From positions 122,595 to 186,594 of the forward strand of contig CALYBC010000009.1 of assembly GCA_944393725.1 (NCBI GenBank): a DNA stretch of 64,000 nucleotides. Reading direction: 5' to 3'. Below, piece by piece: positions 7,555 to 16,666 of the stretch. Position numbers and translations under genes: made by a program. This stretch comes from an uncultured Alphaproteobacteria bacterium. GTDB lineage: Bacteria > Pseudomonadota > Alphaproteobacteria > RF32 > CAG-239. Position 1 is the first letter of the stretch, and each line of letters begins with the position of its first letter. Under the pieces are notes generated by a model. It did not search any database. It saw only the letters and a list, made by a program, of their open reading frames with translations, and was not told where the DNA came from.

Positions 7555-8343
7555 ATGAAATTTGTCAAATATACTTTGCTGGCATTACTGGCAATTATCG
7601 TAATTGCTATTATTGCAGCGTGGATCTACTTAGAGCCGTTGGTTAAGGGCGTCGTTAATAAGTTTGGTACGCAAGTAGTCGGTACGGAAGTTACTTTGGA
7701 TGGTTTTAAATTACATCCCATTGATGGTGAATTGGAAATTACCGGTCTTAAAGTTGCCAATCCTCAAGGTTATAAAGAACCAAATTTGTTGAGCTTGGGC
7801 GGGGCTTTTGTCAAGGTAGATGTTAAGAGCTTATATTCCGATACTATAGTTGTCGAAAACATTAGAGTTACTGCTCCGGAAATTACTTATGAAATGCCGA
7901 ATTTTACAACCAGCAATATTCAACAGATTCAAGAAAATATTGCTGAAAATACTGCTTCGACTAAAAACAAACAACCGGTTAAGGAAGAAACAACCGAAGT
8001 CAAGTCCGAGCCGGCCAAAAATGTTGTTATTCGCAATGTCTTGGTTGAGGATGGTAAACTTTCGGCTTTGACACCGTTACAAAAGAGCGGCGAGGCTTTG
8101 GTGCTGGATTTACCAGCTATCGAAATTACCGGCATCGGTGACGGTCGTAAGAATATGACTATTGACGAATCGTTGACTATCGTATTTAACAGAATTCTGT
8201 TTAATGCGACTTCTGTTGCTACGAAAGCTTTAGGAAATGTTTCCGATGCGGCTAAAAAAATTGCCGATGAAGCAGCCGAACAAGCTAAAGGCAAAGTCAA
8301 GGACGAAGCTGAAGGTTTGTTGAATAAAGTTAAATTCTGGTAG
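7555..8343 (+). CDS. AsmA-like membrane-anchored envelope protein
   Basis: A 262-residue protein with an N-terminal membrane anchor (residues 5-27) and a periplasmic part resembling the start of AsmA/DUF748 proteins (VGTEVTLDGFKLHPIDGELEITGLKVANPQGY, shortened here to its pattern of beta-strands, about residues 42-75). AsmA-type proteins act in lipid transport or outer-membrane assembly, but this one is far shorter than AsmA itself. The C-terminus is an Ala/Lys/Glu-rich helix. I start it at 7555 because AAGGAG lies nine bases upstream; a GTG at 7522 is in frame but has no such site. It is a single-gene unit followed by a strong terminator. Confidence 0.75.
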   Translation: MKFVKYTLLALLAIIVIAIIAAWIYLEPLVKGVVNKFGTQVVGTEVTLDGFKLHPIDGELEITGLKVANPQGYKEPNLLSLGGAFVKVDVKSLYSDTIVVENIRVTAPEITYEMPNFTTSNIQQIQENIAENTASTKNKQPVKEETTEVKSEPAKNVVIRNVLVEDGKLSALTPLQKSGEALVLDLPAIEITGIGDGRKNMTIDESLTIVFNRILFNATSVATKALGNVSDAAKKIADEAAEQAKGKVKDEAEGLLNKVKFW

Positions 8344-8360
8344 TCTTGTTCTTGGGTATA

Positions 8361-8389
8361 AAAAAGCATCCGAAACCGGATGCTTTTTT
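8361..8389. terminator. Bidirectional terminator
   Basis: AAAAAGCATCCG / CGGATGCTTTTT with loop AAAC. A-rich and T-rich flanks make it usable by the AsmA-like gene (+) and by tRNA-Ser(UGA) on the opposite strand, whose 3' end is three bases away. Confidence 0.85.
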
Positions 8390-8391
8390 AT

Positions 8392-8481
8392 TGGCGGAGA
8401 GGCAGAGATTCGAACTCTGGGTGGGCTCGCGCCCACGACGGTTTTCAAGACCGCTGCATTAAACCACTCTGCCACCTCTCC
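8392..8481 (-). tRNA. tRNA-Ser(UGA)
   Basis: A 90-base cloverleaf on the minus strand with a long variable arm (GTGGGCGCGAGCCCAC). The acceptor pairs GGAGAGG with CCTCTCC. The anticodon loop CTTGAAA gives UGA for UCA and other UCN serine codons. CCA is encoded (complement of 8392-8394). Unlike tRNA-Lys and tRNA-Pro in this window, no duplicated 3' end is visible near it. Confidence 0.97.
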
Positions 8482-8641
8482 ATTAGGTATGACAAAATAA
8501 TTTCGTTTTGCTTTTTATATGAAACTTTTATAAAGGTCAAGATATATTTTATTATTGTATAAAAAATATTTTTTACCGGTTAAATCTTTTTTTAATTATG
8601 AAATATATAATAGTCATCATAAAGTCAAAATGGAGATGGTC

Positions 8642-9916
8642 GTGAAAAAAAGTGTCCTTGTAGTAGCTTGTTGTCTAAAAATTTGTATGTTATCAAGTAT
8701 GGCACAGGCTGATGTTAATCCGCCTGAAGAATATTTGGACTGGTTGGATAATCTAAAAGAGGAGATGATTGAAAAAGGCATTTCTGAAAAAACAATTGAG
8801 AAAGTCTATGGAAATAATACTTTTTATCATGCTACTCCCGATGCCGTTAAAAGTGACCGTAAACAATTAGAGTTTGTTTTGACTTCGGCTGATTATATTA
8901 ATCGTGTCGTTAATAAAACCAGAGTTGAAAAAGGGCAAGAATATTATATCGAATTGCAGCCATTTTTGAAAAAATTGGAAAGTGAATATAATGTTCAGGG
9001 AGAGTATATTATTGCCTTTTGGGGAATAGAAACCAATTTCGGTACCAATTTCGGCGGACATAATGTCATTGATGCCTTAACCGAGATGAGTTACGATAAA
9101 AGAAGACCGCAGTTTTTTAAGAAAGAATTGTATCAAGCCTTGAAAATAATTGATGATTGGAATGTCGATTTTAATAAAATGCAAGGCTCTTGGGCCGGAG
9201 CAATGGGACATTTTCAATTTATGCCTTCAACTTTTAATGCATATGCCGTTGATTTTAATGATGACGGAGAGATTGATATATGGGCAACATACGAAGATGC
9301 GGCGGCTTCGGCGGCAAATTATTTGACGGAAATAGGGTGGAAGAAAAATATGCCCTGGGGACAAGAAGTCGCGTTGCCGTGGAATTTTGATTATTCGTTA
9401 ACCGGCAGAAATAAACCTCAATCACCTCAAAAATGGCAAAAAATCGGTGTTAAGTCGGTCGATGGCAGTAAATTGAAATTGCCGGATAGCTGTCAGGCTT
9501 CGGTAATTATACCGGAGGGTAAAAAAGGCAAGGCTTATATGATTTGTGATAATTTTTATCGAATAATGCAATGGAATCGTTCGGAAAATTATGCTCTGGC
9601 TGTCGGAATTTTGGCTGATTATATCAAGATAGGCAAAAAATGGCAAAAGATAGATGCTAATTCAGCTCCAAAGGTAAAAACCGAAGATGTGATGAAAATT
9701 CAATCTTTTATTAATAAACTTGGCTTATCAAATCTTAAAGAAGATGGTATGCTGGGGTCCAAAACTCGCGAGGCTATCAAAAAAATTCAAAAAAAAGCAT
9801 TAATGCAACAAGACGGATATCCCGATTATCTGCTCCTGCACAAAATAAATAATTATAATTCCAATATCGGGTTTAGCGTGCCGGTGCCGGAAAGAAAATT
9901 ACACAAGGCAAAATAA
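8642..9916 (+). CDS. Lytic murein transglycosylase (MltB type) with peptidoglycan-binding domain
   Basis: Periplasmic enzyme that cleaves the glycan backbone of peptidoglycan with formation of 1,6-anhydromuramyl ends. I start at GTG 8642 because TGGAG sits six bases upstream and this gives a clean signal peptide (VKKSVLVVACCLKICMLSS then AQA|D). The slt/MltB domain spans about residues 27-320, with catalytic Glu in WGIETNFG (about E130) and AGAMGHFQFMPSTF. A PG_binding_1 domain follows at about 345-405 (KEDGMLGSKTREAIKKIQ). At 424 residues the length is normal. It lies upstream of rlpA and dacA, so peptidoglycan-remodelling genes are grouped here. Confidence 0.93.
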   Translation: MKKSVLVVACCLKICMLSSMAQADVNPPEEYLDWLDNLKEEMIEKGISEKTIEKVYGNNTFYHATPDAVKSDRKQLEFVLTSADYINRVVNKTRVEKGQEYYIELQPFLKKLESEYNVQGEYIIAFWGIETNFGTNFGGHNVIDALTEMSYDKRRPQFFKKELYQALKIIDDWNVDFNKMQGSWAGAMGHFQFMPSTFNAYAVDFNDDGEIDIWATYEDAAASAANYLTEIGWKKNMPWGQEVALPWNFDYSLTGRNKPQSPQKWQKIGVKSVDGSKLKLPDSCQASVIIPEGKKGKAYMICDNFYRIMQWNRSENYALAVGILADYIKIGKKWQKIDANSAPKVKTEDVMKIQSFINKLGLSNLKEDGMLGSKTREAIKKIQKKALMQQDGYPDYLLLHKINNYNSNIGFSVPVPERKLHKAK

Positions 9917-9985
9917 GTGCTTTACCAAAGTTAAAAAGAATTGTAGATTATAGGCGATTTTTTTAAATAGTTGTTGAGCAGATTG

Positions 9986-10804
9986 ATGAATAGAACTAAA
10001 TATGCGTCTTTGCTCCTGATTTTGTTGTTGGGAGCTTGTACCTACGGCAGAACCGATTTGGGTGATGGAAAATACACCCAAGCTTCGGCTATCACTGCAC
10101 AAGGCGGAACTTATAAGGTAGGTAATCCATATAAAATTATGGGCAAATGGTATTATCCCAAAGAAGATTATCATTATTCCGAAGTGGGAATGGCTTCGTG
10201 GTATGGCTCAGATTTTCATGCCAAGACAACGGCAAACGGCGAAAAGTATGATATGTATTCTTTGACCGCAGCTCATCGTACTTTGCCTTTGCCTTCAATC
10301 GTCAAAGTTACAAATTTGGAAAACGGTCGTTCATTGGTGCTGCGGGTTAATGACCGCGGACCATATGCTAAAGGTCGCATTATCGATGTTTCGAAAAGAG
10401 CTTCTCAACTTTTGGGATTCCATACTCAAGGTACAACAAAAGTTAGAGTAGAGATAATGCCGGAGGAAAGCAAAGCCTTGAAAGCTGCGTTGCTCGGTGA
10501 AAAATATTCTCCAAATATGAAAGAAATTGAACAAACCCCACTGCCTAAAACACAACAAAAGCAGGTGTATCCTAAGGGAAGTTATTTTGTGCAGGCCGGC
10601 TCATACAGTTATGAATCCGGAGCTCAGGATGTGGCCGCAAGACTGCAAAATGTCGGAAGCACCAATATCTATTATGTTAATGTAAACGGACAAAATTATT
10701 ACAGAGTCAGAGTAGGGCCTTTTAGTAATCAAGAAGAAGCAGAGGTTGCTTTGGAGGAGGTAAAAGGTGTCGGAATTTTTGATGCAAAAGTTGTATCTGA
10801 TTAA
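9986..10804 (+). CDS. rlpA: RlpA family septal lytic transglycosylase lipoprotein
   Basis: Outer-membrane lipoprotein acting at the septum on denuded glycan strands. The N-terminus has a lipobox (LLGAC, Cys at about residue 18). The double-psi beta-barrel domain spans about residues 55-160, with ASWYGSDFHAKTTANGE, LPLPSIVKVTN and VNDRGPYAKGRIIDVS, including the usual catalytic-site Asp and His positions. A SPOR domain at 195-270 (YFVQAGSYSYESGAQ, YYRVRVGPF) targets septal peptidoglycan. The start is ATG 9986; in-frame TTG codons upstream are less likely. It is followed 12 bases later by dacA. The 272-residue length is typical. Confidence 0.92.
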   Translation: MNRTKYASLLLILLLGACTYGRTDLGDGKYTQASAITAQGGTYKVGNPYKIMGKWYYPKEDYHYSEVGMASWYGSDFHAKTTANGEKYDMYSLTAAHRTLPLPSIVKVTNLENGRSLVLRVNDRGPYAKGRIIDVSKRASQLLGFHTQGTTKVRVEIMPEESKALKAALLGEKYSPNMKEIEQTPLPKTQQKQVYPKGSYFVQAGSYSYESGAQDVAARLQNVGSTNIYYVNVNGQNYYRVRVGPFSNQEEAEVALEEVKGVGIFDAKVVSD

Positions 10805-10816
10805 GAGAGGTATAAA

Positions 10817-11965
10817 ATGAAAATGCATAAATTTTATTTGAGTTGTGTAAGTGCCATGGTTATGTTGGCTGCGGCTAACGCTTGGGCTATTGATACCAAG
10901 GCTAAAAATATGGTGTTGGTTGATTATGACACCGGTGAATATATGTATGAAAAAAATATTACTGAGCCTATTCCTCCGGCATCTATGAGTAAACTTATGA
11001 CCGTTTATATGATTTTTGATAAATTAAGAAACGGTAGCCTTTCCCTAGATGATACATTTAAGGTAAGCGAAAATGCGTGGCGTAAAGGCGGGGCTCCAAG
11101 CGGCGGTTCAACAATGTTTTTGGCTATAGGTGACGAGGTTAAGGTCGATGAGTTGCTTAAAGGTATAATCATTCAATCGGGTAATGATGCTTGTATAGTG
11201 GCGGCTGAAAATATTGCCGGTGATGAAGACAGCTTTGTTGATGCCATGAATGAAAAAGCAAAAGAATTGGGGCTTAATAATTCGCATTTTGCCAATGTTA
11301 CCGGATTGCCGCATCCTGATCACAGAATGTCGGTTGAAGATTTGGCAAAATTAGCCAGACTTATAATCAAAGAATTCCCGCAATTCTATCATTTGTTCTC
11401 ACAAAAGGAATTTGTTTATAACAACATTCGTCAAGGGAACCGTAATCCGTTATTGTATTCTATGCCTTATGCAGACGGGCTTAAAACCGGACATACCGAA
11501 GAGGCGGGTTTTTGTCTGACGGCTTCGGCTAAAAAAGGAAACAGAAGAATCATCGGGGTAATGACGGGGTTAAGCTCTAATAAAGAACGTTCCGAAGAAG
11601 CTGAAAAGATGATGTCTTGGGGCTTTAGGGAATATGATAATTATAATTTGGCTGAAAAAGGTAAAAAAGTTGCCGATATTCCGGTGTGGTACGGTACATC
11701 TAAAACAGTGCCGCTGGTAATCTCTCAGGATGTGGTAAAAACTATTAAAAAAAGTGCCAGAAATCAGGTGAAAATGATAGTATCTTATGATAAGCCGGTA
11801 AAAGCTCCGATACAAATGGGACAACAGTTAGGGGTGTTAAAAATTGAGGCACCGGATATGCAAACAACTGAAGTTCCGCTGGTGGCCGGACAAACCATTA
11901 ATAAAGTCGGACTTTGGGGTAAGATGGTAGATAATTTGAAATATCTTTTGACCGGAGATATGTAG
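10817..11965 (+). CDS. dacA: D-alanyl-D-alanine carboxypeptidase (PBP5/6 family)
   Basis: Periplasmic, membrane-associated DD-carboxypeptidase that removes the terminal D-Ala of peptidoglycan stem peptides. The signal peptide ends ANAWA|ID at about residue 24. The three penicillin-binding motifs are intact: SMSK (nucleophile S56, K59), SGN (121-123) and KTG (223-225). A PBP5-type C-terminal beta domain and a short amphipathic membrane anchor (VGLWGKMVDNLKYLL) follow. AGAGAGG precedes the ATG by six bases. The tmk start lies two bases after its stop, so rlpA-dacA-tmk-holB look like one transcript, an order common in alphaproteobacteria. Confidence 0.94.
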   Translation: MKMHKFYLSCVSAMVMLAAANAWAIDTKAKNMVLVDYDTGEYMYEKNITEPIPPASMSKLMTVYMIFDKLRNGSLSLDDTFKVSENAWRKGGAPSGGSTMFLAIGDEVKVDELLKGIIIQSGNDACIVAAENIAGDEDSFVDAMNEKAKELGLNNSHFANVTGLPHPDHRMSVEDLAKLARLIIKEFPQFYHLFSQKEFVYNNIRQGNRNPLLYSMPYADGLKTGHTEEAGFCLTASAKKGNRRIIGVMTGLSSNKERSEEAEKMMSWGFREYDNYNLAEKGKKVADIPVWYGTSKTVPLVISQDVVKTIKKSARNQVKMIVSYDKPVKAPIQMGQQLGVLKIEAPDMQTTEVPLVAGQTINKVGLWGKMVDNLKYLLTGDM

Positions 11966-11967
11966 TA

Positions 11968-12612
11968 ATGACGGGTAAGTTTATTACTTTTGAAGGTGGT
12001 GAGGGGTGTGGAAAATCAACCCAAATCAAACTGCTATCAGAATATCTTAAACAAAAAGGTTATGATGTCGTCACAACAAAAGAACCCGGCGGTACCGAGG
12101 TGGGACAAGAAATCAGGAAGCTTTTGGTGTGCGGTGATAAAGATAAGTTTGATGATGTGGCTGAAATGCTACTCTATTTTGCCGACAGAAGAATTCACTT
12201 AACCAAAAAAATTTGGCCGGCTTTGGAAAAAGGTAGTATCGTACTGAGTGATAGATACGCCGATTCAACAATGGCTTATCAATATTACGGTTATAACAAA
12301 AGAATTCAAAAAAGCAGACTCAATGATATGTATAAAATCGTAGCCGGAGATTTTAAACCCGATTTGACATTAATTTTAGATATTGATGTCAAAAAAGGTT
12401 TGGCACGTTCTTATGCTAAGGCTAAAACCATGGAAGTAAAAGAATTAAGGTTTGAGGGCAGAGAGCTGGAGTTCCATGAAAATCTCAGACATGGTTTTTT
12501 AGAGATTGCTAAGGAAAATCCGGAAAGATGCGTAGTACTGAATGCTGATAAAACGATTGAGGAATTACATCAGGATGTGATTGATATCGTAAAAGAAAGG
12601 TTGGGATTATAA
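11968..12612 (+). CDS. tmk: Thymidylate kinase
   Basis: Phosphorylates dTMP to dTDP with ATP in the dTTP pathway. The P-loop FEGGEGCGKSTQ spans residues 8-19, the base/substrate motif DRYADSTMAYQYYG follows in mid-protein, and the lid region contains the EGRELEFHENLRHGF stretch. At 214 residues it has family-typical length. It is tightly placed between dacA and holB. Confidence 0.96.
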   Translation: MTGKFITFEGGEGCGKSTQIKLLSEYLKQKGYDVVTTKEPGGTEVGQEIRKLLVCGDKDKFDDVAEMLLYFADRRIHLTKKIWPALEKGSIVLSDRYADSTMAYQYYGYNKRIQKSRLNDMYKIVAGDFKPDLTLILDIDVKKGLARSYAKAKTMEVKELRFEGRELEFHENLRHGFLEIAKENPERCVVLNADKTIEELHQDVIDIVKERLGL

Positions 12613-12620
12613 TTTTGCCG

Positions 12621-13673
12621 ATGGAAGAAAATATATCTTTTGCACCAAAAGACAATGCTTTCTTGTTGGGGCACGAGACAGCAGAGAAGATGTTTTTGGA
12701 AGCATGGAAAAGTAATTCTTTGCATCAGGCGTGGTTAATATCGGGATTAAAAGGCGTCGGCAAAGCAACATTTGCTTATAAAATTGCTCGATTTGTCATT
12801 AATGCCGATGAAAATAATCGCTCAAATTATAATTCAATTGATGTTTCTTGTGATAATGAGATATTCAAACAAATAGCTCATGGATCTTGTCCGGATTTTA
12901 AATTGTTGGAAAGAAGTTATATCAAAACCGAAAAACAAAAAATTATTAAAGCAATAAAAGATGGTAATTATCTTTCTGATGATGAGCTTAAGGATTTGAA
13001 AAAATCTGCTGTTATTTCAGTTGATGATGTGCGTACGGTTAATGACTTCTTGTCTAAAAAATCAGCCAACGGTAAATGGCGAGTGGTGATTATTGATAGC
13101 GTCGATGATATGAATACCTCTTCGGCAAATGCTATTTTGAAAATTTTGGAAGAGCCGCCGGCAAAGACATTGATGCTTTTGATTTCGCATAATCCGGCAA
13201 GATTGTTGCCGACGATAAAGTCACGCTGCATAAAAGTCGAGTTAAAGCCTTTGCAAGATAATCAAGTGGCGAGTTTGTTGCGGCGATATAGGCCAAATTT
13301 GAGTGAGGCTATTATTAAAAAAACTGCCTCTATGGCCGGAGGAAGTATCGGAAAGGCAATATCTTATGCCGATGGGGAAGCAACCCAATTTTATGACGGA
13401 ATTTATGCCTTAGCCACAAAAGGAAGAAATTTTAAGGTTTCCGAGATGTTGGATTTTTGTGATGAGGTTAGTAAATCAGATGAAAATTATGATTTGTTCA
13501 AAGAACTTATTTTAAAGTTCTTGAGTGAACAAGCCAAGGCTTTGAATAAAGTTGAAGAAACTGCGGATATGTTTGATAAAACCACAAAAATTTTTGTTGA
13601 AACCGAAAGCCTTAACCTTGATAAAAGGGTAGCAGTGATGAACATAATGACTAACATTTGTAAGATATATTAG
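12621..13673 (+). CDS. holB: DNA polymerase III delta' subunit
   Basis: Clamp-loader subunit of the replicative polymerase. The AAA+ fold shows a Walker A-like GLKGVGKATFA near residue 35, the VVIIDSVDDMNTSSANAILKI region (Walker B equivalent, listed here only as a pattern), an ILEEPP motif and sensor-1 SRC in TIKSRCIKVE. The C-terminal collar helices are divergent, as usual. The four-Cys zinc module found in many delta' proteins is not obvious. I use ATG 12621; TTG 12615 is in frame and would add two residues. It ends 11 bases before tatD, where most alphaproteobacteria carry metG. Confidence 0.88.
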   Translation: MEENISFAPKDNAFLLGHETAEKMFLEAWKSNSLHQAWLISGLKGVGKATFAYKIARFVINADENNRSNYNSIDVSCDNEIFKQIAHGSCPDFKLLERSYIKTEKQKIIKAIKDGNYLSDDELKDLKKSAVISVDDVRTVNDFLSKKSANGKWRVVIIDSVDDMNTSSANAILKILEEPPAKTLMLLISHNPARLLPTIKSRCIKVELKPLQDNQVASLLRRYRPNLSEAIIKKTASMAGGSIGKAISYADGEATQFYDGIYALATKGRNFKVSEMLDFCDEVSKSDENYDLFKELILKFLSEQAKALNKVEETADMFDKTTKIFVETESLNLDKRVAVMNIMTNICKIY

Positions 13674-13684
13674 AGAGAAGATAA

Positions 13685-14443
13685 ATGTTGGCAGACAGTC
13701 ATTGTCATTTGGAAAACAACGAAAAACTTCCGGAAATCATACAAAAAGCCGCAGATAACGGAGTGGGGATAATTCTTGATGCCGGAAGTAATATTGATCA
13801 TATTAACGAGCATTTGGATATTACCAAAAAATATGAAAATGTTTATACCGCAGCCGGAGTGCATCCTCACAATGCTAAAGAATTTGCTCAAGTTACGGCT
13901 GAAGATATTTTGAATTATACTAAAAATCCAAAAGTAATTGCCATAGGTGAGGCGGGTTTGGATTATTTTTATGATTTTGCGCCTAAAGATTTGCAAAAAA
14001 AGGTATTGGAACAAAACATTAAGGCGGCACAAATAAGCGGTTTGCCGTTGATTATTCATAATCGAGATTCCGATGATGATATGATAGAAATGTTGCAAAA
14101 AATGTACGAACGACATAAATTTAAGGCGATAATTCATTGTTATTCATCATCTTGGCGGTTGGCTGAAGCGGCTCTTGATATGGGTTTTTATATTTCGGCT
14201 TCCGGTATTATTACTTTTAATTCAGCGGCAGAAATAAGAGAAAATTTTGCTAAAATTCCGCTTGATAGACTGCTGGTGGAAACAGATTCTCCTTATTTGG
14301 CTCCGGTGCCTAAAAGAGGACAGGAAAATGAACCGGCAAATGTTAAATTTACGGCTCAAAAGTTAGCGGAAATTAAAAATGTCAGTTTTGATGAAATTGC
14401 AAAAATAACAACAGAAAATTTTAAGAGGTTGTTTGAACTATGA
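13685..14443 (+). CDS. tatD: TatD family metal-dependent DNase/hydrolase
   Basis: TIM-barrel amidohydrolase-type nuclease; E. coli TatD has 3'-5' exonuclease activity. All metal-ligand motifs are visible: DSHCHLE near the N-terminus, AAGVHPHNA, GEAGLDYFYDF, IIHNRDSDDD, IHCYSSS and the closing ETDSPYLAPVPKRGQEN. The gene has GAGAGAAG upstream. Its last four bases overlap the next gene (ATGA), so the two are translationally coupled. Length (252) is normal. Confidence 0.93.
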   Translation: MLADSHCHLENNEKLPEIIQKAADNGVGIILDAGSNIDHINEHLDITKKYENVYTAAGVHPHNAKEFAQVTAEDILNYTKNPKVIAIGEAGLDYFYDFAPKDLQKKVLEQNIKAAQISGLPLIIHNRDSDDDMIEMLQKMYERHKFKAIIHCYSSSWRLAEAALDMGFYISASGIITFNSAAEIRENFAKIPLDRLLVETDSPYLAPVPKRGQENEPANVKFTAQKLAEIKNVSFDEIAKITTENFKRLFEL

Positions 14444-15228
14444 GTGGTAGTGTATTGTTTTTAGGTGCGGGGGCTTCTCCGGGTGTGCCGTCGCTTAGTT
14501 GCGGTTGGGGAGCTTGTAATCCTAATAACCCTAAAAATTTACGAAGAAGGACTTCTACACTTTATGAAATAAACGGAGTGAAGATATTAATTGATACTTC
14601 GCCGGATTTGCGAATTCAGCTTATTGATAACCATATAACTTATTTGGATGGTATTTGCTATACTCATGCGCATTCCGATCATTTGTACGGAATTGATGAG
14701 TTGAGAGAAATTAACCGAATAACCTGTAAGCCATTGGATATATTTGCTCCCGAAGTGGTGATGAAGGAAATAAAAAGAAGATTTGAATATTTGCTGCTTG
14801 ATAAAAAAAGCGATGATTTTTATTTATCAAAGCCGGGGTTGTTGCCGCATGTAATCAAGCCAAATCATGTGTTCTATATAAAAGATGTGAAGATAATGCC
14901 GCTAAAGCTGTTGGGGCATAATATGCCGTCTTTTGGTTATATTTTAAATGATGAGGTGGTTCATATTGCCGATTTCAAAACCTTTTCAAACTCCGCAATA
15001 AAACAAATTGTTGAGATAAAGCCAAAATTATTGGTTTTGCCGTTGACAATAATTGAACATCACCGTTATCATATCGGTCTAAGAGAGGCTTTGGATTATA
15101 TAAAAAAAATTAATCCGAAAATGGTGGTGTTAAACCATATGGCCAGTGAATGCGATTATGATTTTGTTAATGAAAATACGCCGAAAAATGTATATCCGGC
15201 ATATGATAATATGAAAGTTGAGTGGTAA
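14440..15228 (+). CDS. MBL-fold metallohydrolase (PhnP-like)
   Basis: Metallo-beta-lactamase-fold hydrolase of the phosphodiesterase type that regularly follows tatD in alphaproteobacteria. The metal-binding motif THAHSDH (HxHxDH) is present near residue 75, with downstream ligands in LLGHNMPSFGY, HIADFKTF and IEHHRYHIG. The N-terminal LGAGASPGVPSLSCGWGAC resembles PhnP and related cyclic-phosphate diesterases. It overlaps tatD by four bases. Substrate unknown; a cyclic nucleotide or cyclic phosphate is plausible from the family. Confidence 0.87.
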   Translation: MSGSVLFLGAGASPGVPSLSCGWGACNPNNPKNLRRRTSTLYEINGVKILIDTSPDLRIQLIDNHITYLDGICYTHAHSDHLYGIDELREINRITCKPLDIFAPEVVMKEIKRRFEYLLLDKKSDDFYLSKPGLLPHVIKPNHVFYIKDVKIMPLKLLGHNMPSFGYILNDEVVHIADFKTFSNSAIKQIVEIKPKLLVLPLTIIEHHRYHIGLREALDYIKKINPKMVVLNHMASECDYDFVNENTPKNVYPAYDNMKVEW

Positions 15229-15229
15229 A

Positions 15230-16099
15230 ATGTTGTGTATATATCATTTGGCTGATCATGACGGTAAAGGGTCTGCAGCCATCGTGAACAGAAAATTTAA
15301 GAATGTGGAATTCTTGGGGCTTAATCATGATATGGAAGTTCCGCTTGATGATATATTGAAACATGACCAAATTGTTATATGCGATATTTCTCTGCCGCTT
15401 GAAGTGATGTTTAGGCTCAATGATGAAAAAGATTTGACCTGGATTGACCATCATGCTTCGGTAATTGAAAGATATGAGGAAGCAATTAAATCAGGCGACA
15501 AAAAGGAAATCAAGGGGATAAGACGCAACGGAACGGCTGCTATCATGCTGACTTGGGAATATTTTTATCCTGATGAGGAAATTCCTGAAGGGGTAAAACT
15601 TCTGGCATTGAATGATATATTTGATTTAAGAGATAAAAGAGTGCGTCCGTTTGAATATGCTTTTCAATCTTTGGGGGTTAATAAACCTAAGGATAATACT
15701 TGGAAAGATTTGTTTTCAGGAAAACTTAATGTCGATGAAATGGTAAAAAAAGGCGAGGCTATTTTATCTTATATCAAAAATCGCAATCATCGTCTATGCA
15801 AAGCCATGTCTTTTGATACCGAATATATGGGGTATAAAGGAATTTGTGCCAATATGCCGCAAGGGTATTCCGAGTTTTATGACGGGGTTAAAAATATTAA
15901 AAATTATGATTTTATGTGCAACTTTTTTATGAACGGAAAAAATACTTGGAATTTGTCTTTTTATACGGCAAAAGATAATGTCGATGTCTCAAAAATAGCC
16001 GAGACTTTCGGCGGCGGCGGACATAAAAAAGCAGCCGGAGCATCGGGATTGAAAAAATTGCCGGACTTTTTGCTTAACGGAACGCCTCATAAGGATTAA
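15230..16099 (+). CDS. DHH/DHHA1 family phosphoesterase
   Basis: Predicted phosphodiesterase of the DHH superfamily (NrnA/NrnB, RecJ relatives), probably acting on oligoribonucleotides or cyclic dinucleotide breakdown products. ADHDGKG at residues 8-14 and WIDHH at 71-75 are the metal-binding motifs. The C-terminal DHHA1 domain carries the GGGGHKKAAG glycine motif around residue 260. It starts one base after the MBL gene, so it extends the same operon. The 289-residue length suits the NrnB-like group. A bidirectional terminator follows. Confidence 0.85.
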   Translation: MLCIYHLADHDGKGSAAIVNRKFKNVEFLGLNHDMEVPLDDILKHDQIVICDISLPLEVMFRLNDEKDLTWIDHHASVIERYEEAIKSGDKKEIKGIRRNGTAAIMLTWEYFYPDEEIPEGVKLLALNDIFDLRDKRVRPFEYAFQSLGVNKPKDNTWKDLFSGKLNVDEMVKKGEAILSYIKNRNHRLCKAMSFDTEYMGYKGICANMPQGYSEFYDGVKNIKNYDFMCNFFMNGKNTWNLSFYTAKDNVDVSKIAETFGGGGHKKAAGASGLKKLPDFLLNGTPHKD

Positions 16100-16100
16100 A

Positions 16101-16135
16101 AAAATAAAGCGTCATTTGCAATGACGCTTTATTTT
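16101..16135. terminator. Bidirectional terminator
   Basis: A near-perfect palindrome (AAAATAAAGCGTCATT / AATGACGCTTTATTTT, loop TGC) between convergent genes. Confidence 0.88.
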
Positions 16136-16145
16136 ATATTTTCAA

Positions 16146-16493
16146 TTATTCATCATCTATGTCATTTAAGATGATTGGGTTATTGAAAACAGTTCCCGAG
16201 CGGATGGTGTTGTGGCGTCCGATATGGGACAGAGGTTCAATAGAGCAATCGTTACCAATGATGGTTTCGGCACTAATTACGGTGTTGTCTCCGATTTTAG
16301 TGTTATGTCCGATAATTACTCCGGAACAGATTTTACAATTTTTACCGATGGAAACATTGTTTCCGATAATTACATTGGTAAAAATTACACTTCCTTTACC
16401 AATTTTGGTTTTGTTGCCGATGCAGGTTTTTGACTTGTCATAAAACTCAACCCCTATAAAACAAGTTTCGGCATTGGTCGTTTTTGTTGCCAT
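16146..16493 (-). CDS. Left-handed beta-helix (hexapeptide-repeat) protein
   Basis: A 115-residue protein made almost wholly of hexapeptide repeats ([IV]-G-x-x-x-x: IGNKTK, IGKGSV, IGNNVS, IGKNCK, IGHNTK, IGDNTV, IGNDCS, IGRHNT), that is, about six coils of a left-handed beta-helix. Such folds are usual in acyltransferases and carbonic anhydrases, but there is no separate catalytic or C-terminal domain and no clear catalytic His pair. It may be a small standalone transferase-like or scaffolding protein. It lies alone on the minus strand, convergent with the DHH gene. Confidence 0.78.
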   Translation of the reverse strand: MATKTTNAETCFIGVEFYDKSKTCIGNKTKIGKGSVIFTNVIIGNNVSIGKNCKICSGVIIGHNTKIGDNTVISAETIIGNDCSIEPLSHIGRHNTIRSGTVFNNPIILNDIDDE

Positions 16494-16598
16494 AGCAGAA
16501 TAATTTTAAAGTTATACAATAGGTAGTTTTGTGTTAACTTATTATGTCGATTTTGTCAAGCATAAGTTAAAAAGTAGTGACGACAGTGTTTTTTTTAC

Positions 16599-16626
16599 TT
16601 GAGAATTATATCAAATGTTGTAAATT
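16599..16626 (+). promoter_or_regulatory. Candidate promoter of metG
   Basis: TTGAGA (16599-16604), a 16-base spacer and TAAATT (16621-16626), 40 bases before the metG start. Upstream at 16534-16570 is a 9-bp inverted repeat (TTAACTTAT / ATAAGTTAA) whose role is unknown. Confidence 0.4.
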
Positions 16627-16666
16627 ACAAAAGTTAAAAAACAACAATAAAAACAGGAGTATAAAA

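Noticed and set aside
16159-16443. Plus-strand ORFs opposite the hexapeptide-repeat gene
   Set aside because: They are mirror images of the repeats; the minus-strand frame gives a regular left-handed beta-helix, which is decisive.
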